This document shows, piece after piece, positions 47,100-61,500 of a stretch of DNA of 64,000 nt. Within the stretch, counting starts at the first letter, position 1, and each line of letters begins with the position of its first letter. Position numbers and translations under genes: made by a program. The notes under the pieces were generated by a model. The model was not told where the DNA came from. It worked only from the letters and a program-made list of their open reading frames with translations, and did not search any database. Origin of the DNA: Pseudoscleropodium purum (Eukaryota; Streptophyta; Bryopsida; Hypnales; Brachytheciaceae); contig OZ017797.1 of NCBI GenBank assembly GCA_963969395.1, forward strand, positions 17,112,001 through 17,176,000, in the 5' to 3' direction.

Positions 47100-48190
47100 A
47101 ATAAAATAAAAGTAAAATAATTTTGCATTTTTTAATTCATAAAAATTTTGAAACTCAATATCTTTTCTACTACTAGTTGGAACATCTACAAAAACAAATT
47201 CATGCATCCCTCTTCATAGAAAACCGTTTCCGATGGTATCAAAAATGTGACTAAGAGATTCCACTGTAACAAAATAAATAAACAAACAATCAACAATGTG
47301 ACTAAAGGTATAGACTAATGTGCCTTGTGCCATTGCCACATCCAAAATAAAAATAATTTTTTTTTTCACTTGTTCATTCATTAAAACTTTGAAATTCAAT
47401 ACCTTTCACATAATATTGCGAGAGGTTATATTCAAGGTTTGAATAGAAAGCTTTATGCACAAAAAAGAGCAAAGGGCTTTGTCTTGTGGTGTTTGGACAT
47501 GGAATGTGAAAGTAATGTGTTTCCAAAATAAAGGTAATTCAATTCAATTCAACTTTTGAATTCAAAAGAACTTTGAAATTCAATAACTTTCACACAATAT
47601 TGCAAGAGGTTGTATTCTAGGTTTGAATAGAAAGCTTTATGCACAAAGAATTGCAAGTGGCTTTGTTTCATGGTGTTTGGACAAGGAATGTGAAAATTAT
47701 GTGTTTCCAAAATAAAGGAAATTCAATTCAATTTTTGAATTCAAAAAAACTTTGAAATTCAATAACTTTTATACCATAGGTCCAAATGCCACAAAACAAA
47801 GTCCATGCATCTTTCATTGCCAAGAACTTTCCAATGGTCTAAGAATGCCACTAGATGCCTCATACTTTCTTACATCTCAATGTAACAAACAAACAAAACA
47901 AACAACCTAATTTAAAATATACTAGTGACTATGCTTTCTGCCACTACCATGGTTAAAATAAAAATAAAAATAATTTTCTAATTTTCTAATTTATAAAAAC
48001 TTCAAAATTCAATAACTTTCATGTCATATATCTAAATACCATAAAATCAAGCCTATGCACCCCTCCTTGCAAAGAGCTTTCTCCATGGTATGAAGAACAT
48101 GATTGGGGGATGCACAATCCAAGATATCTCACCGTAATATATAAACAAAACTAAGCAAAAAAACAAAAACCTAACTTAAGGTATGGATGG
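47100..48190. repeat. Degenerate satellite-like array
   Basis: The phrase 'tttgaaattcaataactttc' or a close variant recurs at about 47148, 47387, 47570, 47752 and 48000. Two adjacent units (47397-47580 and 47580-47760, about 183 bp) are closely similar, sharing 'gaatagaaagctttatgcac' and 'tgtgtttccaaaataaagg'. The other three intervals (about 190-245 bp) share 'aaaattcatgcatcc'-like, 'atggtatnaa'-like and 'aaacaaacaa'-like blocks. It is a tandem array with two unit types, partly decayed. Confidence 0.6.
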
Positions 48191-48877
48191 GGAGTAGTTT
48201 GGTGCTTGTATGTGCTTTTGGAACTAAGCTGTCCTACTTTAGAACTTGGTGCCAAAAATTTCTCTTTTCTACTAAATGTACTTTGATTTATGAAGCATGG
48301 GGGCTAAAAAAATCATGCACTACAAGACATTTTGTGAATTCTCTACTTTTCATGCTCATTTAAAAAAATAGCATGTGTTGTGTCAATTAATACTTTACTT
48401 GGATGAATTTTGATAGTGAATATCTTTACAGTTTTGGATAGAGTGCTCTACTAATTCAACATGTGTTCTCTTCTATTTGCTAAAAAGAAAGAACTTCATC
48501 CGCTACATCCAAATTCCAATCCCGTGGCATCCAAATCCAAATGGTTGGTTAAGTTAGTTAGTTTCCGAGTGAGACCTAAACAGAGGCGAGAACTCAAAGA
48601 ACGCCACGTACTCACCCGAATCCACCTACCCATCAGAAACGTGACCAAAAGCCAATGAAAAGGACCCAACGCACGCAAGTCACGCCACTCTTATAATATA
48701 CAGTTGAAACTTTCAAAGAACTTAAATTTCAAATAAAAGGAAAGGAACTAACTTAACGCCTCGTAGACTACGTCGCCTCCTTGGAACGAAGGAAGCGCCT
48801 CCCCACGCCTTGGAAGAGTCGCTGTCTCGGCTTCTACATTCCCCATCTCCCGGACAACAGATCCCCTCACTCTTCGA
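48191..48877. other. Intergenic sequence and distal promoter of the transporter
   Basis: AT-rich, then GC-richer from about 48560 as the transporter promoter is approached. No gene supported. Confidence 0.4.
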
Positions 48878-48953
48878 TATATATAAATCCTCCGCGCGCA
48901 TGCGCCGTTACAATCTCTTCGTCACCAAATTCATCTTCATCGATTGCATTCCG
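48878..48953 (+). promoter_or_regulatory. TATA box and 5' leader exon of the AVT3-like transporter
   Basis: TATATATAAAT at 48878-48888 is a strong TATA box. About 65 bp downstream is a good donor (ATTCCG|GTGAGTG, exon end 48953). A good acceptor with a pyrimidine tract lies at 50088-50089 (tttgctgcag), 72 bp before the ATG at 50162. This implies a leader exon of about 40 bp and a 1.1-kb intron in the 5' UTR. Long leader introns often raise plant gene expression; here that is only inference. Confidence 0.6.
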
Positions 48954-50161
48954 GTGAGTGAGTTTGTGTGTACACTACTTCACAATCTATGTCGTGAATT
49001 TGGAGCGTTTGAGTTTTTTCATTAATTATTCTTTTCGCTGCGGTACTTTTGACCCAACCGATGTCGTGTATTCTGACTTTTGTTTTTAGGGTCGAACGTT
49101 CAAGTTTGTTCATTCTGTTGCTGGATGTTGTGCAAAGCTATTTGATTAGAGTCGTTAGTTTGGCGCACGTTAGCCACGTGCGGAGGTTTGGTAAGTGGCT
49201 TTCGTGGAGTGGTTTGATTTGATTTTTATTATTGAAAAGAATTTGGAGTTCGGTAAATTGGTTGCCGTGCTTTGTGGATGGTTTGTTTCGGTGCTTTATG
49301 GCAGTTTTGGGTTCCGGATTCTCGTCTCAGTAGTTTCTTTCGTGAGATTCAGTGTTGGAAATTGGAGTTTCCTAGAATTGGAGTTTTAAATTGAAGTTTG
49401 TAGGGGAACGTGCAGGCGTATATGAGTATCAACAGGAGTTTCCTAGAACAAGAAGCTCCGTCTGATAGTTTATAGTTCAAATTTGAGCATAGTCTTGAGG
49501 ATTGTTTCGATGTTCTGACTGGTAGTTTGATTTCGCCTTCTAGGGTTTCGTCACAGTATACTTCTGTTAATACACTGGGTTGCTTTTGATCACTTCTTGA
49601 TTCTGCAGTAACGTCAAGTAGTGACTCTTGAATAGAAATCTCTCGACGAACGAGTATTTTGGTACAAGATTTAGCTTTGGGGGCCGCGAATCAGGTTTGA
49701 AGTTGCAGTTGATAGACAAAATCTTAAACAAGCATTAATCATAGGTTACTATCCACTTTAGTCTTAATTAATGTTGGTCAGCTGTAATTTGAAGCTCCTA
49801 TTCGGAGGCATCTTTTGCGTGTGAAACTTCGCTTTGGGGGTTAACCCCTAGGGGACTCATGTTTTTTTAGTTGGTCAAATATGGGGTCTTTCTTTCGTCC
49901 AATTTCTGGAATTTGACGGACTCATGCACTGTCCTTCACTTGGTCAGTACACATTGGAAATTCGGCGCTCTCTGAATTATATGATCAACCAATGTGAAGA
50001 CTTTCAAACCATGAATCCTCGGTCCTTTTGAGATTAATGCTTTACGACAAAAAGTATCGCTGATGGTCATGCCTGTTTGTTTGCTGCAGATCAGCAAAGT
50101 TAATGCTTCCGAGACAGTTCGTGAGGAGGGTTTGCCCGTGTTACTGTAAAGAATCTTTATT

Positions 50162-51838
50162 ATGGGGGTTGAAAATGGCGTGTCGAAGGTGAATGACATC
50201 TCAGTGAAGCCTTCGGAGGTCTCCCCGCTTCTCCCGTTAGGCAACGTGGAGACGCGGCCCTTGTCTTCCTCCTGCAAGACCTTCTTCAACATCGTGATCA
50301 CGGTCGTGGGCGCAGGGGTCTTAGGCTTGCCTTACGTATTCAAGCAGTCAGGATGGGTGCAGGGACTGTTCATTCTGTCAGGGGCTTCTGCGGCGATGTA
50401 CTACTGCATGATGCTCATGGTGTGGTGCCGTCGCCATCTGGAGACGGAGGGGATTGTGGACAGCATCGGCACGTATAGTGAGCTGGGGTTTCACACTCTT
50501 GGAAAGGCGGGCCAAATCTCGGTGGATACCATGGTCGTGCTCAGCCAGGGAGGCTTCTGTGTGGCGTACCTCATCTTCATCGGTGAGAATTTGGCTTCCG
50601 TGTTCGCCAGAGAGAAGTCGCACAGCCCGGAAGTGACGGTGGAGAGTGCACAGGTGCTACAGTTTCTGGGACTGGACTGGAAGACCAAGGAGGTGTATAT
50701 CTGGATTGTCTTCCCTTTACAGGTGATCTTCTTTGTCAGGGCCTCAAACGTTGAGCTATGCGCAACCGCTGATGTCAGTCTGAATTTATCATAGTTGTTT
50801 TCTTTTCTAACGTACAGAAATAGATTATCGTTTTTCTTGCCCCTCCAAAGTGATGATGGAAGGAATCGTAGTTCAGAACAAGGGGCATCTCTATTGTTTA
50901 GCATAGGTGACATGTGAAGCACATGTAACTTTCATATGCTAATGCTGGGGATGTGTAATTTGAGAAGCGTGCATTTATTGAATGTCATAGCCAGTTATCT
51001 TATCAACTTGAGATACATGTATTCTATTGCTATAGGTACATGCTACCACCAATGCACAGTCCTAACACCTTCCCAATTTGTGCAGGTATTACTGGCATTC
51101 ATTCGTTCGCTCACCCACCTAGCACCGTTTAGCATGTTTGCGGACATAGTGAACGTTTCCGCAATGGCAGTGGTAATGACAACCGAGTTTGCAGCCATCG
51201 CCACAGACCATGGAGAGCATGTGGTGGCGTCCACAGGGTGGGCGAATCTGCTGTTTTCGATTGGAGTGGCCATTTACGCTGTGGAAGGCATCTCCCTGGT
51301 GCTTCCTCTGGAGTCAGAATGCTTGGAACGGCCCAAGTTTGCACGTATCCTAGCTGTTGCAATGTGCGTCATCACCTTCCTGTACACTACATTTGGTCTT
51401 CTGGGGTACCTGGCATACGGCGAGTATACGAAAGACATCGTCACGTTGAACCTAGGAAACTCATGGCAGACAGTGGTTGTGAAGCTCGGTCTCTGCGCAG
51501 GTCTGATCTTTACATATCCTATGATGATGCACCCTGTTTACGAGGTAGCCGAGCGTCGCCTTTGGCAGGGTTGTCCCCCACGGCTTCTCAGGACCCTCAT
51601 TGTTTTGTGCACGGCCTGGATTGCAGTCTCAGTTCCTCATTTTGGAGACTTTCTGGCCCTTGTGGGGAGCAGCGTTTGCTGCTTGCTTTCATTTGTGTTG
51701 CCAGGTTGGATGCACCTCCGCGTATTTGGAGACGATATGTCCAAGCTCTCACGAAGCATGGACTACTTTCTCATCATTGGCGGCCTCGTCTTTGGAATTC
51801 TCGGCACATTGTCTTCCCTGCACGACATTGGCTGGTGA
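50162..51838 (+). CDS. Amino acid transporter, AVT3-like (AAAP family)
   Basis: Two coding exons, 50162-50722 and 51086-51838, join in frame to 437 residues. The protein has the multi-span pattern of the amino acid/auxin permease family. The first span region reads FFNIVITVVGAGVLGLPYVFKQSGW, the diagnostic start of this family. Later parts include the conserved AIYAVEGISLVLPLESE, LGYLAYGEYTKDIVTLNL, and TYPMMMHPVYEVAE. Length and motifs match plant AVT3 proteins (related to yeast Avt3/4), which export amino acids from the vacuole. Substrate and membrane are inferred from the family. The N-terminal 35 residues are hydrophilic and probably cytosolic, with an EVSPLLPLG dileucine-like stretch that could act in tonoplast sorting. 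Confidence 0.88.
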
Positions 51839-54800
51839 CTGACGGTGTGCTCATTTGAAATTTGTTGATTCTCCCTTCACAGCATTCATTTTGTAGGCCT
51901 CCAGAAAAAGCTCTTCATTAATCTTTCGCTCATAACCGAGTCGAGGATTTGAGTGAGGTATTGTAGCTCCTGTGACTGAGCTTTTTCTATTGAGAGTAGA
52001 CTTAGATTTTTTAAATTGCTGTATCTTGAACGAAAGTACAGGTAGCTATTTTCGAGACCTTCCATGTATACTAGGGAGTGGAAACTCCCAATGTTGTTTG
52101 GAACATACTCCGAAATGCCAAGAGGGGGCGAGTTAGTATTAATTTTGTAATTTTCTCATAGTTTCGAGGTATTATATGTAATCAGTCAGAAGAGTGGGGC
52201 GTTACTTCGCGTAACCTAGTGGAGAACAGTAGGAAGTTTGAGTGGGATGATGTGCACTGAATCTGTGCGTGATCGATCTCCTCCTTCATATTTGGGACTT
52301 TGTTTGAGTCCATGTGAACAATCTCTCTTGTTGAATGGTGTGAGTGTACTCACTCAATATCTTGATCATCGTTTTAGAACTGCCGAACCCCTGAACTTGC
52401 ACAAAACTACGATAGTATACGTTGCAATTTTGTTGCCTTCTCAAGCTTTCTTATGTTCAATTTGATGAAATTAAGGTAAATAATACATTTGTACCAAGAT
52501 ATAAGTAAAATTATGCAAAAGAAAATTAACAAAGTTAATGTTTTTTAGGGGAGGAAAATTAATGTGACTTGTTGACAAAAAAATTGTAACAAAAAATACT
52601 TGATAGCAAATGGTCAAATGACATTGGAGTTTGATTCAATGAATTTATTGGATTTTTGGTAGACCATCTCTACATTTTTTTTAAAGATTTATTTGTATAG
52701 TCCTAGAATTTTTTTTAAAAATGGAACACATTGTAAATGTTTTGCGACTGTCCTCATATTGAAGCATACTTGAATTCTCCATGCATAATATGTGGATGAA
52801 TTTTGCGGATGGGGACTCATGAGAGGAAAAGACAACCTCTTTGGAGGCTAACAAATGTTATGTATAAACAACTACTTTGATGATAACAAGCACATAAGAA
52901 AATAAGCAAAAAAGGCAAAATAAGGCTCTAAATTTAAATATAGAATTGACTAGCTTAATGCATGTTGGTTAACAACTTAGAAGTTGTTAAAAATATTAAT
53001 TAATTCCTAGAATTGAGTAGCCAACAATCTTTTGTTTCCTAACTCCTCAACCCTTGAACGACACGGGGCTTTGTAGAAATCATTTGTTTTGATACCATGT
53101 GCATTTTTTCCCACAAATTTTGGAGGATGAATAATTGCACTTTTATCAAAAAATGTCTATAGCATTGTTTATGGGTTAATCAATTTTGAAAAAAGTGTTA
53201 AAAAGTTTCAAGAGGCTTTTTTAAGCTTGTCCTTCATTTAAGCCTCTATCTTATGTACTTTCCAAAAAATGTTGAAAGGTTTTAGAGACCTAAGGCCTTC
53301 ATCAACTTGGGTAACTTCTCTTTACCTTGTTAAAACTTCGTAGAAGTCAAACCTTCTTTTAATGATAGTTATATGCACCTATTATCACAAAGACTACTAT
53401 AATATTTTGTGTAGTTATTTGAAACCTTAAAGTCAATCCTTTGTATTAGATATATGACTTCTTGAAGCCTTCTAGTAACCCTTTAGAATTTCTAGTGCCC
53501 TCTCAAGATTCCTACTTTTCTTTGAAGAAACTTCAAGATGTGATGATAGTGTATATTGAAGACAACATTGGTTGAACCTCAATCTTGCCAATATTAGTCT
53601 TGGAACATTCTATTGAAGTCTTATTTGACATTCTTATTTAATTCTTATTGAAGTGCACTGTGAGGCATTGCCATTTCTCCCAAATCTCAATTGATATCTT
53701 ATTTAATCTAAGTCAATCAAAGCAATTGACTTTAATTTACAAAGTTCTTTGTCGATACCTTGCTTACTTCATTCCAACAATATTCTACTTTTGCACTTCT
53801 ATATTCCCTACTAATATAGGTCTTTCTTTATTTTATTTTTAACTATATCTTACTTTTACATTCCTATATTATCCAAACCCTATTGTGTTTCATCTCTAGC
53901 TATATCTTACCTTCACACTTCTATAGTCCCTTCTAATTTCTTCCTTTGTTATTGTCTAATATATTTGTCCTTGACAAAAAATTCTAAAGGAATTTTTTGT
54001 CTTCCATATGAGTAGAAAATAGTATTTGAAATTTTGAATCAACTCACCTTTAATAATTCATTTACGAATTAAGTTGTACGAAGCAATAAAATGTGTTGAT
54101 TTAGACACCATTTTCTACTACCACCTAAATACCAAAAGACTTTAGTTTTTATGTGGGAAGGGTTTTGATAAGCGAAACTTTTCATTTTAGGGTTTCAAGC
54201 ATTCTATTTTTTCTTATTTAGTGACTTTTAGGTTTTCTTCTTTTTAATGGCTTCCATATTCTCCTTTTTTTTTTGTTGTACAACTTTTCTTGTCTTGAAT
54301 TGGTTCTTGCCATTTTTATAATCTTTTTGTGATTATACTTCGTTACTTTAATTATCAAATTGATGATTATTATTCTACAATTTTCAATTTGAAAATGTCT
54401 TTTTTTGTAGTTTCTTATAGAATTTTGAAATTTTCAAAAAATTAGGCAATACTGATGAAATTTTCTATAACATTTGAGACATTCCACTTGTAATATTTCA
54501 AACATTCCAAAAATATTTAATTTATGTTTGAATCTACCTTTTATATAGAGTAAAGCTAGGAGTGATGAAAAGTCTTGTAGAAACCTTTCAATATTGATAG
54601 AGAATCCCTTGTAGAAAGCAATTACTTATCAAATACTCTTGTTGGTTATAAGCAAGCTGATAAGAAATACCTCAAAAGATATAATTGAACTTTATTTGAT
54701 CAATTCTATATAATTTTCTGCAAACTGTAATTGCACATAATTTTGCTTGAAAAACGTGTATATTGTTATATTTTCATTATTTATAAATATTGTAGATCTT

Positions 54801-55889
54801 ATAGATATTAGAAATGGATATTATTGTAAGATGCATGTATCACTTTGTCTCTTTAATTTCCTTCATCCAGTTTACTTCCAAAATTATTGTTGTACTAAAT
54901 TTCATTTTTTTTTGGAGATAAGTCTTTTTTCTAAAGTACTCTAAATTGAATCAATTAATTTTTAAATGCATTAATAGTACATTGAATAACAACTTCAAGA
55001 AACATCATCCATGTATGCCCTAAGTGATTTAACATCCATATTTTTATGATAAAAAGAGTGCATTAAACCAATATTTTGTCAAATTATCTTTTTTTGAATT
55101 ATAACCATACAAATTCAAGCTAAATATGTTAGAGATCACATAAGTAAAAAAAACACAACAATATTACTTTTAGATTGAAAGATTATAATGTTTGATCATG
55201 AAGGTCTTAAAACTATGAAAGTAATTCAAAGTCTTTCAATCCTCTTTTCACATGTCAAATCTATAGAATTGGTCACCAAAAAAATATGTGGTTAAAGGAT
55301 ATAACCTGCATAACCCCAATCAATTGTAGGTGGGCATTCCAAAAACCACCACTTTTTGCTACTGAGTCTATTTGCTATTCTTAGACTGGTTAGATTTTCA
55401 TATGTTCTTGTTGGCAAGTGAAAGGGTTCCAATACACTAAAGAACGTGGCATTTGGATATTGTATGCAAAAGTTATCAAAGAACAAAGTTTGGTTCTAAA
55501 AGCGTTTCTTCCACATGATAGGTACAAAACTGACTTTAGATGGCAGTTTAAGGTTAGTGGCACATTTGGGTGTACCTACCTTATGGCTTCTCAAAACCTC
55601 TTCTACAATTATCAATAGGCTCCTTTATGAGATGCTTATGCTCCCCTTGAAGGAGGAACTGTGGAAGATTATCACCTCTATTCCTCCGGTATCAATCCTC
55701 CACTGTCACTTCATTTCATGCTTCAAATGTTGGGTCACTCTCCTCTTTCTTTTAATTTTTTAAATTCTATTTTATATGATCAGACCAGCTCAGCGACATG
55801 GCCTTTTGTTCTCTTTCTTTTTAACTCGTCGTGCTTGGTTACCGTTGTAGAATGTTCTAGCTTTTTTAAATCATCAGGAACCTGTTAAC
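51839..55889. other. AT-rich intergenic sequence
   Basis: Starts with the 3' flank of the transporter. No other gene supported; ORFs are short and AT-biased. A segment at 53105-53170 resembles 3315-3370 (shared 'ttggaggatgaata' and 'ttgcactt' phrases), so a dispersed low-copy repeat is present. Confidence 0.45.
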
Positions 55890-56530
55890 GTTTCTCAATG
55901 TTGACCTGAGAGATTATAGCTTGAATGCATATTTTTTCAAAAAAGAGTTCACAAGAACACAGAAGTTGTTAGCTAGAACGCAGTCCAGGAAAAATAAGTC
56001 TCAAATATTGCAGCATTCTTCGTAATCGTGTTCCTCGTGTTTTTCAATGAAGTCGATAGCAGAAGCGCACTCCGAGAATTGAACCTGAAATTCTCCGGCG
56101 TTCTTAATTAATCTTTTTGTTTTCCTCAGCTGTTGATTTGAAAGATTACAGCTCGAATGCACAGTTTTCAAAGGAGAATTGGGCAAGCGCGCGACAGTCT
56201 TTTGCCAAAACAAGGTTAAAACGAATTGAAATTCAAACTTTGCAGTGTTCTTCGTAATCGTGTTCCTCAAAGTTCATATGTGAGATTACAGTTTGAGCGT
56301 ATTGTTTTTCCATGAAATCAACAGCAAAACGCAGTTTAAAAAACTGAATCTGAAATATCCCAGCGTCCTTGGCAATCTTTTGAATTATTCCCCGATCATT
56401 GTTGATTTCACTTCAGAGAGTACAGTGCGAGTTCAAAGGAGAGTTGACAAGAACGCAAGAGTCGTTAGCCAATAATTATTCCAAAATAATCGAATCTGAA
56501 TTATTCCAGCGTTCTTGGTAATCTTTGTCC
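55890..56530. repeat. Degenerate tandem repeat, about 120-150 bp
   Basis: Recurring blocks are 'gcgttcttngtaatc' followed by 'tgttcctc' (56016, 56098, 56248, 56362, 56502) and 'gattacagctcgaatgcaca' (55912, 56148, 56283, 56425). Blocks with 'caagaacgca' and 'aagtctcaaatattgcagc' types alternate with them. Around 4-5 diverged copies. No protein is encoded consistently. Confidence 0.55.
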
Positions 56531-58507
56531 TCATGGTGTCTGTGCATGGATGCCTTGGAGGAGGAATTCTCAGGAGAATAAATCATGTGTTACACTAGAA
56601 GCAAATTCTGTACTGCTACAATAAAATAAGCAGAGGTCATTGTTGGATGCTCTTCCAAACCCTAAATGTATAACGTTCACATGAATTGGTTTCTTTTGTA
56701 AGACAGCATTCTCAATTGACTGTAATAACGGTGCGGTTCGTGTCCAGTGCTGACAAAATGGATCTTGTAGGTGAACTATTTGAGAGCATTGCCACTGTTG
56801 ACGAGTTTGTAATTAACACCTAAAGTCCCAAGGTCATTTTTCTGTCAAAAACCACTCAAAACTGCCATTTTTGCTGCATTCACCCAAGAAAACAAAAAAA
56901 ATCATTTGTTTTTAGAATCTAACATAGGATCTTGTACTTCACTTGTCTAAGCTCATGTGGTAAAATTTTCATGAAGTTTGACCATATATGTATAGTTTGA
57001 CTACCAATTGTGGAATTTTTTTGTACTACAAACTTTGAATTAAAAAAAATTTATGTTGAAGAATTGAGTTGAAAGTTTGGGAAATTTTTAAAAAAAAAAA
57101 AACACTTCATTTTCATTCTTTAAAAAAATGCTAAGTAGAAGTAGGTCCAAGATAGGGAAAAAACTAAATTGTTAATAACTCCAAGATGGGATTGAAAGAC
57201 AATAATTCCAATGGTGAGATTGTTTTAGCAAGCAAACACAACATTCTCAAAAAAGAATTATGAAAAATTGTGAAAATTGCATTTAGAAATGAATCCTATA
57301 AGTTATTTTTTCAAGAAAATGCTGAAATTGCCTGAAAAACAAGATTGTCCCTAACTTTCTCATTATTAGTCCAAATAGAACAAATCAAAGCTTCAAATGT
57401 AGACAAGAATAAAACATCTTAGGGGAAAAAAAAAATTAAAATTTATTTTGATTTTTTGCAATTTTTTTGGTGCTGCCCGCCGAGTTCAATTTCAAGCTTT
57501 TTGTGGTATAACTTTCGCTCCAGGGCACCAATTGAAATAAAATTTTTATTCCCACATAGATAATCAATTTTTCTATCTTACAAGAAAGTTTCAAAACAAT
57601 TCACCAAAAATTGAGGTCACAAGAACTTGCCTAAAATCTGATTTGTTCCTTGAGGGGACAATGGGAAATTAGGGGTTAAAGAGGGCAAGTAAGTAACTCA
57701 GAGCACCTGCAATTTGTAACTCAAGTTGCATAGGAGTGTGTTGTGTTGGACATATTTTTTTTCTAGTAATTTAAGAATTAAACACAAAATATAGACCCCA
57801 TTGGAAACAAGCTAAAAGACAAAAAAAAATAAAAAAATACAATGCACCATGGCAATCATACTTATGAAATAAAAACCATGCAAATGATATGATACATTTC
57901 TGAAATTTGCCTCACTATGACTAGGTAAGAAAGGCATACCTACAATGCACACACTTACCCTACAGCTACTTTTGGCGCATAATTTCTTTCACCACAAACC
58001 AGTAGACTAGTCCAATTTGACTCTTTCAAAGGATACAACAAAAATCATCTTACTTGTCAGGGTAGTTATGGCATAGCAATACAAAGATGTGTTTGTATCT
58101 TTGTGAGGCAAAACTGCACATACCTTATGAACTTTTGCAAAAAGAAGCTCAAGTCAGTGAGTTTCAAACCCCAGTGGTAAGCCACCGAGTGTCTGGATGA
58201 ACATCTTTCATAACCAGAGTAAGAATGAACATTGTACTGTCTATCTCAATAAAACATGACCATCCATTTGAATGATAACGTGCAAGGAGCTGTAACACCG
58301 TATTGTGACACTTCATGTAATGGATATAATGGATGTGCTATAACACCTAAACAAATAATCCTCTGAGTAGAACTCTAATCTCATCTTACTATACTTACGC
58401 CGGTGTCTATACTTACAAATCTTAGGTGTAAATAATCGAGGCCTGCTCAAACACGACGGTTCTAATAGACGTAATTACCTGAAGAAATTGAATTGGTCTT
58501 CCACTTG
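56531..58507. other. AT-rich intergenic sequence
   Basis: No gene supported. The stretch 57480-57670 ('gctcnagngcaccaattgaaat'-like) is loosely related to sequence at 5200-5725 and 30600-30720. The part nearest 58508 is the 3' flank of the ARM/BTB gene. Confidence 0.45.
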
Positions 58508-61500
58508 TCAACCAGCTTCTGACTGAGAAAAAAATTGAACATGTGCAGCTCGAAGAAGATCTCTAAAGCCTTCATCAAGAATTTCTAATGCTCCAATATC
58601 ACGTAGACGAGGGTACGCCGGGGCGAGAGAGGTCGCACAACTACTGACAAGCTCCCATTGCGCAAACTTGGCTGCGTGTGTTATAACGGAAGGACCAAGG
58701 TGCATGTTAACTCCCTCAATGTGCTGCAACACCAGAAGATTACACTCGTTTTGCAAATCAGTCATTAGATGTTGACCAGCAAACTGCGCAAGCTCTATTA
58801 GACTTTGAAGATAAAGAGTCTGCTCGCTTGTTTCTAGGTTGTTCCATGCGCACCATCCTGTGGCTTCTGTCAGTCGTACCAGTTTCCCACTGTACCAGAA
58901 GAGCAATAAAGTCCGTAAAGATTGCTGAGAAATGCCAACATCGATGGCCTCTGCTGTGCTGTAGAATGAACAGAACAAATCTGGATTCAGTGACAACTTA
59001 TCAAGACAAGAAGCATTTTATCCCTACTAAGATGTTGCATCAGAATGTACGCAAACAACAATGAAACACATAACATTTGAAAAATACCACCAAGCAGAAC
59101 CAGGACAAGATCGTATTTGTGATGTTTGTAGTCAATACAAAGCAGCTCTAATTCTGACTGGGAAGTATGTAATCAACGCAAAACAAGGATTAACTGGAAT
59201 GATTCACTCACGAATTAACCAAAAGTAAGAAGATTATCACACCTTTCTCGCATTCCCGAACCAAAAAGTCCTCGATAGTAATCGCAACGAGCAGACAATA
59301 CGGCTCGATGCCCATGTACATGAGTGCAAATCTCTCTGCAGCTTTCCTCCAATATGCATGGAATTGCTTCACCGACTGCATCATCTCGTAATTTTCCTCG
59401 CAGGATGATGTCCCTGTCAAGGAATAAGCAACAACTTTATTCCACAGTGGCACATGATATGACATTCTCGGATAACGCATATTGCCATCATAGTTGTGAA
59501 ACATCAGTGCCAGGTTCTGAAGATAAATCGAGAAAGAAAGAAATGGTAATTGATGATATTCCGAAGATTGAATACTTACGCAAAGGGGTAACCACCAGAT
59601 TCCAGGGCTGAGGCTAGATTACACGAGGCAGGAGGCAGGCCCCACAGTGGAACTCGACCATGAAGTAAATTTGTCAAAGAGTCCAACCCGCACCCTTTAG
59701 AGAGCACCTTCAGCTCGTCAACCTCCTCCAAGTCCAGGTGCACTACGCCAGAATAGGCATATTCCAAGAGGGCTTTGAAAGATCTAGAAGATATCATCCT
59801 CGAAAGTTGCACTTCATAACCAACTGCATCCCCAAGCGTTTTTTTCTTTTTGCGCAGTAAGTCTTCTGGCAACACGGACGGGCATAGAACTGCCAAAACG
59901 ACGCCATGAGCAAGCACACGGCTACCATCTTTAAGAACAAAGACGATGTCTGGGAACAAGGATTCGTCCAATATTTGACAAATGTGTCGGCCCAGAAGGC
60001 TTGGAAATCCGTATATGTTGAAGCAAGCTAGCCCACTAGCAGCCCAACACCGCACACCTGCAGATACAGTAGTACACTCTGCAAGTTTCCACAATAAACT
60101 AAGTATGTCACCATGAAAACCTTCAGAGCAACTAGCTTCAGTGAGTCTCCCCGTCTGCAAGCTCTTGGACACATGTCTTGCGCGATCCGAACCTTGCGCC
60201 AGCTTCGTGAACGCACATAAGGACGCAATCAGAACATTATCAGAGCCTTCCCAATCCTCGGTTATCTCCTCACAACAGGTTTTGGCAGCTATTCCAGCTC
60301 TCTGGTGTACTATGCTCCACTTTGCACTGCACATTGACACTTGAGCTGTCTTTTCTAATGCCCTTTCACCGTATATCTTGACAATGGCCATGAGAACATC
60401 AAATGTCCTTTCCTGCGGGAGTAACTCTCGACATTCGGGGAAGTAGGAAAAGCAGGCCAGGGCAAAAAGGTTCGTGGCGGTCTGCACACTTTCGGGCTTC
60501 ACAAGGGATGAGCCTGTATGGCCAAGTGCCAGAGACTCAACCAAACGAGGCAGCCATGCCTGTTCCTGAAATTTCATGGCGGTTTCCATGGAAGCCTTGG
60601 TTGGTGTGGCAATGTCCTGGGAAGGTGATGAAAGAAGGAAAAACATCGTCTTGCAGATTTGAAGCAGCTCATGGGCACTGATATGTTGCTCTTGTCCACT
60701 ACCATTCGCAGCCACTGGAGTGCGATCATCAGTATGAGAGACATGACCGCTTCTGTGCAGAGCTCGCAGCAGTGTTGCGCTGATAAAATCACCAAAGAAG
60801 ACATTGGTTAATATTGAATGCGAGTTCATGTTCTTCTAACCCCGAAGTGTCTAAAGTAAAATTAGAAAGTCCTCTTTGGAAGCTAACAGTTGATTCTAGT
60901 AGCTTCCAAAACAAATTTCTATCGATCAAAAATTCAGAACAAGATTTCTACTTTCTATTAATACATGTGGTTACCTTCTTTTCAAATTTTCTAAATAATT
61001 TATTTCAACTCCTATAGACATAGAAGGCAACCATATTTGGTCATTTGGGAACATGGTGCAAAGGTTCACTTCTTGAGGGAGAATAATCAAAAGCTCTCAA
61101 AGCACGCTAACAAATAGGACAAGCGAGCACACGCAGATCAGAGTAGGTGTGTCTGTACCCACCACGCAAACACAGTGATTCCGCCAAGACCCGGCCCTGC
61201 TGAGAGTACTTCCTTTGTAGTCGATAGCCTGGAGTGGGCAGCTAGACAGCCAACAATTTCCCACAATAGGGAACGTAATGAAGAAGTCACCTTTCCGGCT
61301 CCACGAGACTTCCATTCCACATCAAGCTTCTCCTGGGAATCACCCTCCCATATCTTAAGATTTGTAGCAAAATTCTTCTCTCCCAATGTCAACTGTAAGA
61401 ACAAGAACTTAAATATGCCCAATCCTAACACGATATTGTGATGCTCGCCAGCCCAGCGCAGAATAACGCTGGTAGTATGTGCTGCTTCCACCACTACCCC

